Source: Paramoeba atlantica (taxonomy: Eukaryota; Discosea). Taken from it: a stretch of DNA of 64,000 nt. Location: contig CDRNVI010000030.1 of the NCBI GenBank assembly GCA_977017575.1, positions 372,001 through 436,000 on the forward strand, written 5' to 3'. How positions within the stretch are numbered: the stretch's first letter is position 1; the number at the start of each line of letters is the position of its first letter. Under the pieces are notes generated by a model that did not search any database, was not told the DNA's origin, and saw only the letters and a program-made list of their open reading frames with translations. This document shows, piece by piece, positions 51,668-60,910 of this stretch. A program made the position numbers and the translations under genes.

Positions 51668-54516
51668 GAAATGCTCCCCACCCCAATTATTGCTCGTGCC
51701 CGTCGTCCCAGGCGACGACGGGTGGAATTTACTACCCCCATTCCCTCCCCGCTCCTCCGCCGACGAGAAAGACGGCCACGCATGCGTGGCAATACTCCTC
51801 CTCCGCGTCAGTTCTCCCCGATATGTCTCCGTCGTCGCAGTCTCTCCCTCCCGGCTCGCCCTCTACCCCGGCTCTCCGTTCCCGCCGCAACCGCCGCCGC
51901 CACTCTACGGCCGCCCGGGAAGCGCCGCCAAGAATTACTGGGGGCCATTCTCCAGATGCACCCCGAAGATCCCCGCGCCACTCAGATGAGCGAGGCGCTC
52001 CAGCCCATGTGGGCGACGGCCACGTGGGCCACAAGGGAGCGATTATGGTTCCGCCTGCGCGAGCACTGCCAGGCGAAGGGAATCACCGCGAATCCTGCAA
52101 ACGCGGTGCTCTTCCTCGAGACTCTGCCTCTCGCTACCTCAACGCGCATGGGGTACGCAGGGGCATTGAGGACTCTATTCGAGCTCATGGGAATCGAAGG
52201 CACCCCATTGAGTCTCTACGTAAAGGCCCTGCAAGCGCAGGGGGGGCTAGAACCCACGCGGCAGATGCTTCCAATCACGCCACTTCTTCTAAAGAAGCTG
52301 AGACGTCATCTCGACGTAAAGGAGAGCATGTGTTGCCTCCTGTGTTGGAAAGCCGCTGCGAGATGGACCGAGACCGCCGACCTGAGGCGGGAGCAGTTCG
52401 TGAGTGTGGCCAGTCACGAGGTAATCATTTATTGGGGCAGGGGGACAAAGACGACTCGTCTGAATCCTTACCGGCCGTACCTCTACGCGATAGTGACTGG
52501 CCCCGGAACACCCGAACTGGCTCAGTTTGTGGGAAGTTTGAGACCAGGCCAACGCCTGTGTTACACGACGGTCCGGGAGATGGACCACAGGATGAATCAA
52601 CTTCTCGGTCCCGGGTATGGAACACATTCCATAAAAAGAGGTGCGATTACTTACCTATTCCACGAGATCTCCCTCGGGAATCTCAGGATGGAGGACGTCC
52701 AGAACCTCACGAAACACCTCAACGTCGAATCACTGTTGCGCTACAACGCAAGCAGTATTACAACGGCAAGGGCTCTCGGGACGCAGAGAGTCTCAGCACG
52801 TCTCCCAGTGCTGTAACCTCGGAGCACGTGGCAAAGTGCTTCGAGGAAGTGCCTTACCTTCGCAGGCACTCCGTTGTTTGTGCACGCCGCTCTTCACGGT
52901 TAGCCAAGGCACACGACGCTCACCTACCTTTGCACGTTAAGAAGTCGATACCTGTTATCCATTTGGATCAGGTTAAGGAGTGGATGAGTATGTCAGCTGC
53001 CACTCGTTTTCGCAAGGTAGTGGATGAATTATTATGGGTACCTAAAGCCCCGTACCCCGAACCTAGTGTGAAAGGTTCATTGCCTGAGGCGGACGTCCGA
53101 TTGTTGGAGGACGCAGGCATAATCTCTAAGGTCCCGGCGCAGGAGTTGAGAAAGCGCCCATCGATGCAGTTCATGATTCCCTTCACGGTTGTGGAGACCG
53201 ATGATGAGGGCAATCAGCGCAGAAGATTTATTTCATGGACAAGGGACGATAACGATAGATTAAAATCATATGAACCAAAGGTCCCATTATATCATCCCTC
53301 CAAGTATCTTCATAAGGCGCACGAGCCGATGGCTGTGAAGCGGGACTTCACATGCGGGTTTTACCAGATTGGTATCCCGAAGAGGGCGCGGCCCAAATTC
53401 CGCCTTAGAACGAACAGTGGAGACGTGTATGAGATGAACGTCCTCCCGATGGGCCATAGGTGTGCACCGGAGGTTATGCACACGGTTACCGCCGCGATTG
53501 CTGGCGAGGCGTCGATTTGTTCTCAGCGCTACTCGTTTCACCGAGGCGCTATCGACGTTTATGTTGACGGAGTTCGGTTTGCAGGAACCGACTCCGAGGC
53601 CACCACGTACGCTCAGTTCATTGACGAGCGTTGCGACAAAGCGAACGGTCTTTTCAAAGATCGGGGTCAGCCCCCTGTAGCACAGTACGTGTTCAATGGG
53701 GTGGCGTTCGACCATAACGCGCATACGGTCTGCCTGGGGCCGCGAGTGATCAGGAAACTGCGAGCCGACTCTTTCTTCAACATTTCCTTTGTTGACCTAG
53801 AGGCGGTGGTGGGGCGCCTCATTTATGGCTCCGCAGTTCTCCGACTCAATATGCCGCGATTTTATTTCGCTTTGAAGGTGGCGCAACGGCGTATCAACTT
53901 GTTGAACCGTTGCCCGAAGTTATGTGACCGTCCGGTCGCACTCCCTGTCGTCACTCGCTCCATGCTAGCAGAGTGGAGAAACGAGTTGTTGGAGAATGTT
54001 CCACGGTCTCCACCTCCCCATCCCGATGTTGTTCCACACAAGCATCGTCTCTACACCGATGCCTCGGTGAAAGGATGGGGAGCGATTATGTATTTAGACA
54101 GCGGAGAGGTTTTGATTACGGGAGAGGCGTGGCCTGAGTCCTCCTCGTATGAGGTGAATCGTGCGGAAGCTGCAGCAGTCCGCCTAGCCCTCGAGAAGTT
54201 TTCCGCGCATTGCCCCCGTGGAACCTGCTTGGATGTTTTTGTTGACAACACCTCCTGTCAGGCTGCACTGAACAGGAGGATCTCCAAGTCAGAGGGGGTT
54301 TCAATGGAATTGCGCGAAGTCCTGCGACTGACAGAGGAGAAAGGTATTTGTGTCAAGGCAGCGTATATATCCACGGATGAGAACCCGGCGGATGCTGTCA
54401 GTCGCGGGAAGGATATTGAGATGGAGAAGGTCGAGAGATATAGAGGAACGATCGAGAAATACATTAATCATAATCACAGTGGTAAGGTAGACAGTCATTT
54501 TGAGGAAAAACCCTAG
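51505..54516 (+). CDS. RT/RNase H of V8 with long overlapping N-terminal extension
   Basis: A 1003-codon open frame. The first 430 or so codons overlap the gag end and all of YR; the start is uncertain. The clear domain begins near 52820: EEVPYLRRHSVVCARRSSR, MIPFTVVETDDEGNQRRRF, KRDFTCGFYQIGIPKRA, LPMGHRCAPEVMHTV, and motif C in DVYVDGVRF (YVDG or YIDG in every copy of the group here). RNase H: LYTDASVKGWGAIMY, EVNRAEAAAVRLAL, DVFVDNTSCQAAL, STDENPADAVSR. The protein would make element DNA. Confidence 0.88.
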   Translation: MFWLSSARPPPIELPANISTTGGAVPYHTRPATGFSRRGGGRRQPLRRIAGFPLGNAPHPNYCSCPSSQATTGGIYYPHSLPAPPPTRKTATHAWQYSSSASVLPDMSPSSQSLPPGSPSTPALRSRRNRRRHSTAAREAPPRITGGHSPDAPRRSPRHSDERGAPAHVGDGHVGHKGAIMVPPARALPGEGNHRESCKRGALPRDSASRYLNAHGVRRGIEDSIRAHGNRRHPIESLRKGPASAGGARTHAADASNHATSSKEAETSSRRKGEHVLPPVLESRCEMDRDRRPEAGAVRECGQSRGNHLLGQGDKDDSSESLPAVPLRDSDWPRNTRTGSVCGKFETRPTPVLHDGPGDGPQDESTSRSRVWNTFHKKRCDYLPIPRDLPRESQDGGRPEPHETPQRRITVALQRKQYYNGKGSRDAESLSTSPSAVTSEHVAKCFEEVPYLRRHSVVCARRSSRLAKAHDAHLPLHVKKSIPVIHLDQVKEWMSMSAATRFRKVVDELLWVPKAPYPEPSVKGSLPEADVRLLEDAGIISKVPAQELRKRPSMQFMIPFTVVETDDEGNQRRRFISWTRDDNDRLKSYEPKVPLYHPSKYLHKAHEPMAVKRDFTCGFYQIGIPKRARPKFRLRTNSGDVYEMNVLPMGHRCAPEVMHTVTAAIAGEASICSQRYSFHRGAIDVYVDGVRFAGTDSEATTYAQFIDERCDKANGLFKDRGQPPVAQYVFNGVAFDHNAHTVCLGPRVIRKLRADSFFNISFVDLEAVVGRLIYGSAVLRLNMPRFYFALKVAQRRINLLNRCPKLCDRPVALPVVTRSMLAEWRNELLENVPRSPPPHPDVVPHKHRLYTDASVKGWGAIMYLDSGEVLITGEAWPESSSYEVNRAEAAAVRLALEKFSAHCPRGTCLDVFVDNTSCQAALNRRISKSEGVSMELREVLRLTEEKGICVKAAYISTDENPADAVSRGKDIEMEKVERYRGTIEKYINHNHSGKVDSHFEEKP
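51671..52816 (+). CDS. Tyrosine recombinase of V8
   Basis: 381 residues. It starts with a basic Arg/Pro stretch, then a core-binding domain (MSEALQPMWATATWATRERL). Catalytic residues in order: Arg in CWKAAARWTETADL, Lys in GRGTKTTRLNPYRP, HSIKRGAITYLF, LTKHLNVESLLRYNA (His, Tyr). It is in the same frame as gag. The complete gene lies inside the open RT frame, which runs one phase back. It integrates a DNA circle, in keeping with the clean insertion seen here. Confidence 0.9.
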   Translation: MLPTPIIARARRPRRRRVEFTTPIPSPLLRRRERRPRMRGNTPPPRQFSPICLRRRSLSLPARPLPRLSVPAATAAATLRPPGKRRQELLGAILQMHPEDPRATQMSEALQPMWATATWATRERLWFRLREHCQAKGITANPANAVLFLETLPLATSTRMGYAGALRTLFELMGIEGTPLSLYVKALQAQGGLEPTRQMLPITPLLLKKLRRHLDVKESMCCLLCWKAAARWTETADLRREQFVSVASHEVIIYWGRGTKTTRLNPYRPYLYAIVTGPGTPELAQFVGSLRPGQRLCYTTVREMDHRMNQLLGPGYGTHSIKRGAITYLFHEISLGNLRMEDVQNLTKHLNVESLLRYNASSITTARALGTQRVSARLPVL

Positions 54517-55030
54517 GGGACAGGATCACCAAAAGCAAAAAAAAAAAAAACAAGAAAAAAAGAAAAAAAAAAAAGAGCGGACGGGGTCCTGGGGTATGGA
54601 GGTTGTCCCTATAATTTTGGAAGGTTATGGATGTTAATCGGTTAACAGGCTTTATTCTCACGCCTTGTTTCCTTTTCGGAAGCAAGGTTCCCCAATGTGA
54701 GGTAAATATGAGTAAAGGTTTCCTTTATTCTACGATTAACGCCTTAATGTTTTTTAACCGCGTCACTGTTGACACGGCCGTACACCACGCCTAGTTGCTC
54801 CACACTTCTAGGTCCCAAGTTGGTGCATGGGCAGAGGTTGAAAGCGTAACCTGTGTAGCTCGTGTGAGCTTGTAAAGGGCGTGGCAGTGGACTGGTCATC
54901 TATTGCTATCGTTATCCTTGTACGAGTTCTGTAAGTGAGGTTTGATTATGATTTCTTTTCTATATATGATTTACTATGTGTCCGGGCATTTTTATACAGG
55001 TTTTATTTTGTGTGACGTGTGTGCGGGCAG
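54517..55030 (+). other. V8 3' region with LINE-like hairpin frame
   Basis: No gene. After an A-rich stretch, 54657-54701 has CTCACGCCTTG...CAAGGTTCCCCAATGTGAG, the hairpin layout of the LINE B and C 3' UTRs, followed by a GTCACTGTTGACAC hairpin (about 54762) and GGTTGAAAGCGTAACC (54836-54851) where those LINEs have GGTCGAAAGACC. Confidence 0.6.
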
Positions 55031-55679
55031 GTTGGTCGAGGGTTCCGGTGGGGGGAACCCCGTTAACAGAGTGACAGTGACATATATGTTTGCAGGCCTA
55101 AAATTGTCGTGGGAACATATTATTTACAGTTTAATGTTGATGTTATGTTTTGAGATTGGGAAATAGGGCTTGTGAGCAATCAGATACATTTTAGTTGTTT
55201 CTTTGTTTACTATTCGATACATGTTATTTATTATGCCCCGCGGCGTGGATTTCTAATAGTCCACGTTTGGAAATTTAGCCGCGGGGCAGGGAGTTGTTTA
55301 TGCCTGCTTGGCCCTTCGGGGCACATAATTTCTTCAAATTATGATTTGTTTCAAATAGTGTTGTAATTTCATTATTCATTCTTTATATTCTTGGTAGGCT
55401 ATTTTTTCTACTTACGTTTCAAAAGTTTTTGTGCCCGCCCACCGAGCCCCCAGCCATTTGGTCGAGGGTTCCGGTGGGGGGAACCCCGTTAACAGAGTGA
55501 CAATGACACATATGTTTGCAGGCCTAAAATTGTCGTGAGAACATATTATTTACAGTTTAATGTTGATGTTATGTTTTGAGATTGGGAAATAGGGCTTGTG
55601 AGCAATCAGATACATTTTAGTTGTTTCTTTGTTTACTATTCGATACATGTTATTTATTATGCCCCGCGGCGTGGATTTC
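55031..55679 (+). repeat. V8 3' split direct repeats B1-A2-B2
   Basis: B1 (about 55031-55253) and B2 (about 55457-55679) share TTGGTCGAGGGTTCCGGTGG through GCGGCGTGGATTTC. A2 (55254-55433) copies A1. The A1...B1-A2-B2 plan is the split direct repeat arrangement of VIPER/Ngaro-type elements; lengths of 180 and 223 bp are close to what is reported for the SIRE parts of trypanosome VIPER. Confidence 0.9.
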
Positions 55680-56235
55680 AAAATCGATTTGGAATAACAA
55701 ACTCATCTCCAGGCACCAGAAGTCAACTGTCTTTAAGATTTACGTCTATCCACGGTTGATGTACGGAAGTGTGTCCTGGGCGCTGGACGCCAAACTCCAA
55801 AATACACTAGATGTCCACTACTTGAGTATGATCCGGAGGACACTCAAGATTCCATGGAGCCCAATTGATGGAAATACCTGCCCCGAACGCAAACGAACCA
55901 GCAACTCCGAGGTGATGCGAATGTCTGACATGGAGCCTACTCAACTGCTTTATGACCTAAGAGTTCTCAGCTATGCAGGGCACGTAGCTCGTATGGATGA
56001 ACATCGGCACCCTAATAAGACGCTATTCGGGATACTAAGGCACCACCTCTTACCATGCACAAATCCTCCTTACGTTCAAGCCGTAGAAAAAGCGTGTGAA
56101 AGGTCAGGAATACCACCACAACTGTGGAAGACGATGGCCCAGAACAGAATTAGGTGGGCCCAAGCTATAAAGAACCACAAAGAAGACGGGACGTGTGCTC
56201 GAAAAAGGAAACGTAGGGCATCTGGAATTCAATAA
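55680..56235 (+). CDS. LINE G part 3 (C-terminal region)
   Basis: It reads KSIWNNKLISRHQKSTVFKI, then YPRLMYGSVSWALDAKL, RRTLKIPW, GHVARMDEHRHPNKTLFGIL, AQNRIRWAQAIKNHKE, and a basic end KRKRRASGIQ. This is the post-RT tail common to ingi/RTE-type LINEs (LINE N: TLLYGSATWALTP, GHVSRMGPERMPNR). It is open from the V8 edge to TAA. No RNase H is seen in G or N, unlike LINE H. Confidence 0.85.
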
Positions 56236-56515
56236 CTTTAAATTAAACGTTTTGTACCACCTTCTTTGAAGGCACGCGGAGGATTGGTTGCCCCTCTCGT
56301 AGGGACCGCTGGTCAGTGTGTGGCCTAGCCACGCTGCGTCTCCGACTCCCGTCCTAAGTGAAGTGCCAGCCGTGGCTTGCTACGGCTGGCTCGCCCGCCG
56401 GTCCGCAAGGACCGGTCGTACGCATCGGAGTAACATCCGAGCCGTCGGGCCACCTCGCGTGGACGGTAGAGGACCCACAGCCTGTCAAGGCCAAATGGGT
56501 GTCAAATAGAATAGA
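56236..56515 (+). repeat. LINE G 3' UTR and tandem tail
   Basis: This GC-rich 3' UTR (GGTTGCCCCTCTCGTAGGGA, GGTCAGTGTGTGGCCTAGCC, GCTCGCCCGCCGGTCCGCAA) ends GGCCAAATGGGTGTCA plus AATAG repeats. The target duplication ATATATCAAATC follows. The same sequence stands alone at 28705-28955 and 30987-31130. Confidence 0.85.
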
Positions 56516-56631
56516 ATATATCAAATCAGTTGAATTCTTACAACAGGTACAATGCCCCTCGGCCATCACACAATAGATAAACTGGTATATCGTAAATAAT
56601 TTATTCGCCCAATTCTCTCCGTAAACTATGA
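56516..56631 (-). repeat. V7 terminal repeat A1, outer part
   Basis: It matches 38916-39029 almost base for base (AGTTGAATTCTTACAACAGG through CGTAAACTATGA). It is the outer portion of V7 A1, separated from 43751-43872 by the insertion of LINE G. At 56632 LINE LM resumes. Confidence 0.9.
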
Positions 56632-58062
56632 TAACAACCGAACAATGGCTTCCGTTGTACCCGAAGGTCCGGGAGCCGATCCCTTTGCTAGTCTTTTCCC
56701 TGCATCACGTAGCTCTTGCGGTGGGAGGCACGCAATCTTCGGGGCGTCTGTCGGAAGCGCGAATGAAATAGGCAACGAGGGATGCAATTTTCGCAATTGG
56801 TCCAATTTTCCTTCATCCGTCATCGTTGTAGTTGCAGTTTCCTGATCTAATACTCGCGTTCCCTTCTTCGTTGCTCCTTCCAAGAGCAGTCTCGTTGCTT
56901 TCTTTATAGCCCGCAAATCACTCGCCTTTTGCTCCGCTTCACTGTTCAGAGTTGTCGTCTCCTGAATTTCAACTGGACGGCGACGACGCTTCTTTCCAAT
57001 GATGTGGCGCACTGTGGCTAAAGAGTGTTTCATTGCCGACAGAGTTCTGTTCCAAATTTGATTCCGTTGCTCGTACGAGGAACTCGCGTAGTCCCTCATG
57101 ATATCCCGATAGATCGCGACAACACAAGGTACAAACTCGGAACTAACGGACCGTAAGGTGGGCATTGGGTCGAGGTCCAAATCAGCTTCGGTGTGATCAA
57201 GATCATGTCTGTCTTTGTCTTCTGTGGAATTCGTTTCCCCCGCGTTTCTCCTTGGCTCATCAAGCCAGCGTATCGAATGAATTCGCACGTTGGGATTCGG
57301 CGGAATAAACCCCTCAAATTTGGTTCCAGATTTGTGCCCTTCCACGCCTTCATATGATATGGCTATTCTACCGGCTCCCGCCCGTTTCTTGACTGATTTC
57401 ACCACACCCCTCGATATATTTAATTGTGTGGAATCGCTAAAACACCACGCCACCAGGCAACCATCACCGCGCTTCGACATTTTTGATTGATCCCAAACGA
57501 GGTCTGGTGCCATAGGGAAATGTCGAGCCGAATCTATCGTTCCTTTCCACGTCTCTATTATTCTCGCTTCTTCAGCTAATCCGGCCGGGGGTGCTTCAAC
57601 TGCGGTTTCAATGGTCGTGTTTGTTTGTTCACTATCTTCGACCTCCGATTCCCCAGCAGCATTGAAAACCGGAATCACATTATGGCTGATGCTCCCTCCA
57701 GCGCGTGTCGGGATTTCGTCGGGCGTAATACAGTCGGCAAAGGTCTGATCCTGTGTATCTGACTCCTTCGTCTCTCCTCTCATGCTCGGCGCTGGAGTCT
57801 CAATGCTTTTGACAACGGAGGATGTAGCCAAGTCCGACGAAGTGGGCGATGGGGCGCTGAATTGCTTTTCTTGAGCTTCGATCTCCGAGAGCCTTCGTTC
57901 GCGCTCCAATCTTTCTTCCGCAGTTGGGAAACCGTGCAGTGTCAGAAGACCTTTCCACACGGTTTTTCCGACGACGCCAGCAACTTTCCCGAGTGTTTCC
58001 AGACGAGAGGGTTCCAGAGTTGTTTGTTCTTTATCTCGGTGCAACCTGTGATCCTCAGGCAT
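56632..58062 (-). CDS. LINE LM part 1 (N-terminal region of a CRE-like LINE)
   Basis: Minus-strand ATG at 58062; about 477 open residues to the V7 edge. Disordered Ser/Thr/Glu-rich first half; then CLVAWCFSDSTQLNISRGVV and GRIAISYEGVEGHKSGTKF shared with LINEs E and F; a basic KKRRRRPVEIQ stretch; and RAIKKATRLLLEGATKKGTR, DEGKLDQLRKLHPSLP and LAKGSAPGPSGTTEAIVRLL, which leads straight into LDDEICC of part 2 at 38567. Upstream, 58153-58145 reads ACCTTGTTG, the end of the spliced leader. Confidence 0.85.
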
Positions 58063-58144
58063 GGGGGAGGTGTTAAATAAGCTTGCGGGAATTGTTTTGA
58101 TTCAGCGTTATGAACACACGCTCGCACCCATGTTTACACCAATG

Positions 58145-58153
58145 CAACAAGGT
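58145..58153 (-). other. Spliced-leader end before LINE LM
   Basis: Minus strand ACCTTGTTG, 83 bases before the LINE LM ATG, as in LINE E (25079-25087). It is short, but its position relative to the start codon and the shared LINE context support it. Confidence 0.55.
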
Positions 58154-58234
58154 GTTCTATCCCGGATTTTTTTTTACGTCGAGGTGACGTCTCAGCTTCT
58201 TTAGAAGATATAAAATAACTTGTAAGAGTTTTTT

Positions 58235-58294
58235 TTTATGTGCCACGAAGGGCCATTATGTCAATCATCCTAAATTTCTAAACGTATACTTCTA
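58235..58294 (+). repeat. SIRE-like right end (S6)
   Basis: GTGCCACGAAGGGCCATTATG and CCTAAATTTCTAAACGTATACTTCTA match the right end of the SIRE-like units. The left part is lost. The scrap of LINE A-type C-terminus (A4) begins directly after. Confidence 0.7.
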
Positions 58295-58527
58295 CTCCAG
58301 CTAATCTGTAGTTTTTTTTTTGTTTCCTTTATTCTAGATTCATTTCCCAAAATCATATCCCTAAAGTCGCATCTGCTGGTAATTCCATATTTTTTTAGGT
58401 GGCTTGATAAAGTCGATCCTGTCAGCTCTTGCATGTATAAACAAAAATCCTGGCATATGAATTCGCGGTCTATCTGGCACCTGTCCGCGAGATTGTGTAG
58501 CAGATTACGGGTATTCACGTGGAGCAA
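58295..58527 (-). pseudogene. LINE A4: scrap of a LINE A-type C-terminus
   Basis: Minus strand: NTRNLLHNLADRCQIDREFI, DFCLYMQELTGSTLSSHLKK, parallel to A2 (KTLLHTLADCC..., EFSLHLQELNGSVVFSQLKN). It is cut on the right at about 58527 by a GTT-tailed retroposon and on the left by S6. Confidence 0.75.
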
Positions 58528-58614
58528 GTTGTTGTTGTTGTTGTTGTTGTTTAACCCGTTTGGCCATGACTGGCTATGGGTTCAGAGTACACCCTAGTTA
58601 TTTAGTGCTCATGT
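58528..58614 (-). repeat. Short retroposon with AAC tail
   Basis: On the minus strand: GCACTAAATAACTAGGGTGT, then CATGGCCAAACGGGTT and about eight AAC units (GTT on plus, 58530-58551). The two motifs tie it to SINE-A and to the LINE G/N 3' ends. Confidence 0.75.
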
Positions 58615-59761
58615 GAAATCCACGCCGCGGGGCATAAAAAATAACATGTATCGAATAGTAAACAAAGAAACAACTAAAATGTATCTGATTGCTCACAAGC
58701 CCTATTTCCCAACCTCAAAACATAACATCAACATTAAACTGTAAATAATATGTTCTCACGACAATTTTAGGCCTGCAAACATATACATGGGTGGGCACCT
58801 TCAGAGTGGGGGGGTCTAAAATTTGTAAAACTTGACCAATTTTGGAAAGTAATAGCGCATTCGAGAGCTCTCAAATAGTCTGGTGTAATCGTAAAAAGCA
58901 CTCTGCGAAAGTTTACGGGAATCAAAGAAAGCTAGAATGGTCCCAAACACGAATTGCAACTTTATTTTTTAAGCGAAAAAGTCCTTTTTTTCCAAAAAAA
59001 AATCTCAGTACCCACAATTTCCCCCTTTTTTCTCAATAACGATTTGAAAGCGCTTGGAGACACTCTTTATGGTCTTCACGCAAGTACTCTTGAGATCGGT
59101 TTGAAGTGCCTCGTATGCACTCTCGATAGAAGAGAGGAGATCTTCTATCTCTCGATAGAAGAGAGAATGCTGTAGCATTGTAGGACCCAGAACGAAAGTA
59201 ATGGTCTACGAGAAGCATGCGATGCGACGGCCTTACCTTCCCAGGTGGTGAATAAGCATCTCTCTGGAAGGGAAACCGTGATGTTCGCGATCGTACACGT
59301 TTCTGAGGCATTAACGGCGCAAAAAAACTAAAAAAAGCCAAAAAAACTGAAAAATTGCATCTTCGGGGAAAAATAAATTCCTTGTTTTTCTGTCATTTAT
59401 CTCGAATGTCTAAAAACGGGAAACGGATGTTGCCATTACACCAGACTACTTGAGAGCTCTCGAATGCGCTATTACTTTCCAAAATTGGTCAAGTTTTACG
59501 AATTTTAGACCCCCCCACTCTGAAGGCGCCCACCCCTGTATGTCACTGTCACCCTGTTAACGGGGTTCCCCCCACCGGAACCCTCGAACAAATGGCTGGG
59601 GGCTCGGTGGGCGGGCACAAAAACTTTTGAAACGTAAGTAGAAAAAATAGCCTACCAAGAATATAAAGAATGAATAATGAAATTACAACACTATTTGAAA
59701 CAAATCATAATTTTGAAGAAATTATGTGCCCCGAAGGGCCAAGCAGGCATAAACAACTCCA
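58615..59761 (+). mobile_element. SIRE-like unit S4 with nested MITE3
   Basis: GAAATCCACGCCGCGGGGCA to GGCATAAACAACTCC closely matches the complement of V8 A2-B2 (55272-55679). The last 20 or so bases are missing where LINE N begins. MITE3 interrupts it. Gene-less; broken only by that insertion and by truncation. Confidence 0.85.
58786..59538. mobile_element. MITE3, TA-flanked TIR transposon
   Basis: Inverted ends CATGGGTGGGCACCTTCAGA (left) and CAGGGGTGGGCGCCTTCAGA (right, complement) pair over about 110 bp, including GAATGCGCTATTACTTTCC. TA flanks both sides (58784-58785, 59539-59540). 753 bp, no transposase. The central 550 bp is A-rich and has a palindrome GGAGATCTTCTATCTC. A solo end occurs at 43941. 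Confidence 0.88.
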
Positions 59762-60910
59762 AAAAAGGAACTTCCGCCTCTGCGGAAAAGTAACGGTGAG
59801 CTGTGCAATATCCCGAACGAAAAGACACAAATTTTCGCGGACTACTTTGCTACGATCTGTAATGCACAAGAAGCGTATTCTCTGGGAAGAGTAAAACAAC
59901 ACCTACAGAAAATAGCGTACGAAGTAGCACCACGAATATTGGCTATGGAGCAGGAAGAGTGCAATAGACTCCCCACTCGTTTAGAAATCATTGAGATTAT
60001 GCTAAGCCTAAAAAATAGGAAAGCAGCTGGGCCTGATGGTATATCCGCCGAATATATTAAATTTGCGGGACAGAACATACTAACCGAAGTTGCGGATATA
60101 ATAATACAGTGTTGGAAAAGTGGTGCAATACCCTCAGCATGGCAACAGGCAAGAATTGCTCCCATATACAAAGGCAGTAAAGCTGGATCAGAGCAAGACT
60201 GTAGCGCGCACAGAGGTATCTCTCTGATAAACGTAGGAGCAAAAATAAGGGCGCACAGCATTCAAAAAAGAATAGAACCTATGATTGAACGCAGGTTACA
60301 AGAATCTCAAAATGGTTTCAGACGAAATAGAGGAGTAGATGACGGAATGTTCTGCATCAGGAGAATTGTAGAAAAGGCACGAATCACGAGAACCACACTA
60401 TACGTACTCTATATTGACATTCGGAAAGCCTACGACTGTATCCCTCGAGACGTAATGTGGATCACGCTGGAGAAAATGAACATTGGGGGCAGAGTGAGTA
60501 AAACTTTAAGGCGACTTTATGAAAACATAACTGCTGAAATAACAGACAAATACGGAACCTCTGCCCATTTTGCACAAAATGTTGGTTTACGGCAAGGGTG
60601 CTCTACGAGCCCTATCATCTTCAACGCCATTATGGACGCGATTCTTAGAACAACTTTCAATGAACAAACCCCAGGAATAAAAATTAACTGGAGAATACCA
60701 CATGGGAAGAAGCACATGGGACAACAAGTAAGTGGAATAGATACGATTGGACCGCTCGCTTACGCTGATGATCTTGTGCTTTACGCCGATGATCCCAAAG
60801 AGCTAAAGGAAGCATTTTTAAACATAAATCTCGTGATGAAGCAATGGGGTATGACTATGAACGAACAAAAGACAAAATGCCAAGTAATACAACCGCTTGA
60901 TGCACAACAG
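59762..60910 (+). pseudogene. LINE N part 1 (ingi/RTE-like reverse transcriptase)
   Basis: Open from about 59766 (NGELCNIPNEKTQIFADYFA), before the first ATG at 59945. RT blocks: LKNRKAAGPDGISAEYIKF, QQARIAPIYKG, HRGISLINVGAKI, QNGFRRNRGVDDG, LYVLYIDIRKAYDCIPR (motif A), GLRQGCSTSPIIFNAIMD (motif B), LAYADDLVLYADD (motif C). All core residues are present. The 5' end, with any apurinic-type endonuclease, is missing by truncation. LINE A3 then interrupts it. Confidence 0.88.

Larger units (their letters stand above)
50087..55679 (+). mobile_element. VIPER-like YR retroelement V8, whole-looking
   Basis: A 5.6-kb element inserted cleanly in LINE G with no target duplication. Layout: A1 (50087-50266), gag (50267-51667), YR (51671-52816), RT/RNase H (to 54516), 3' region, B1 (about 55031-55253), A2 (55254-55433), B2 (about 55457-55679). 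A1 and A2 are 180 bp and nearly identical by eye; the B copies are about 98% alike. No break is seen in the genes, so it looks whole and young. SIRE-like S4 closely matches its A+B repeats. Confidence 0.92.
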
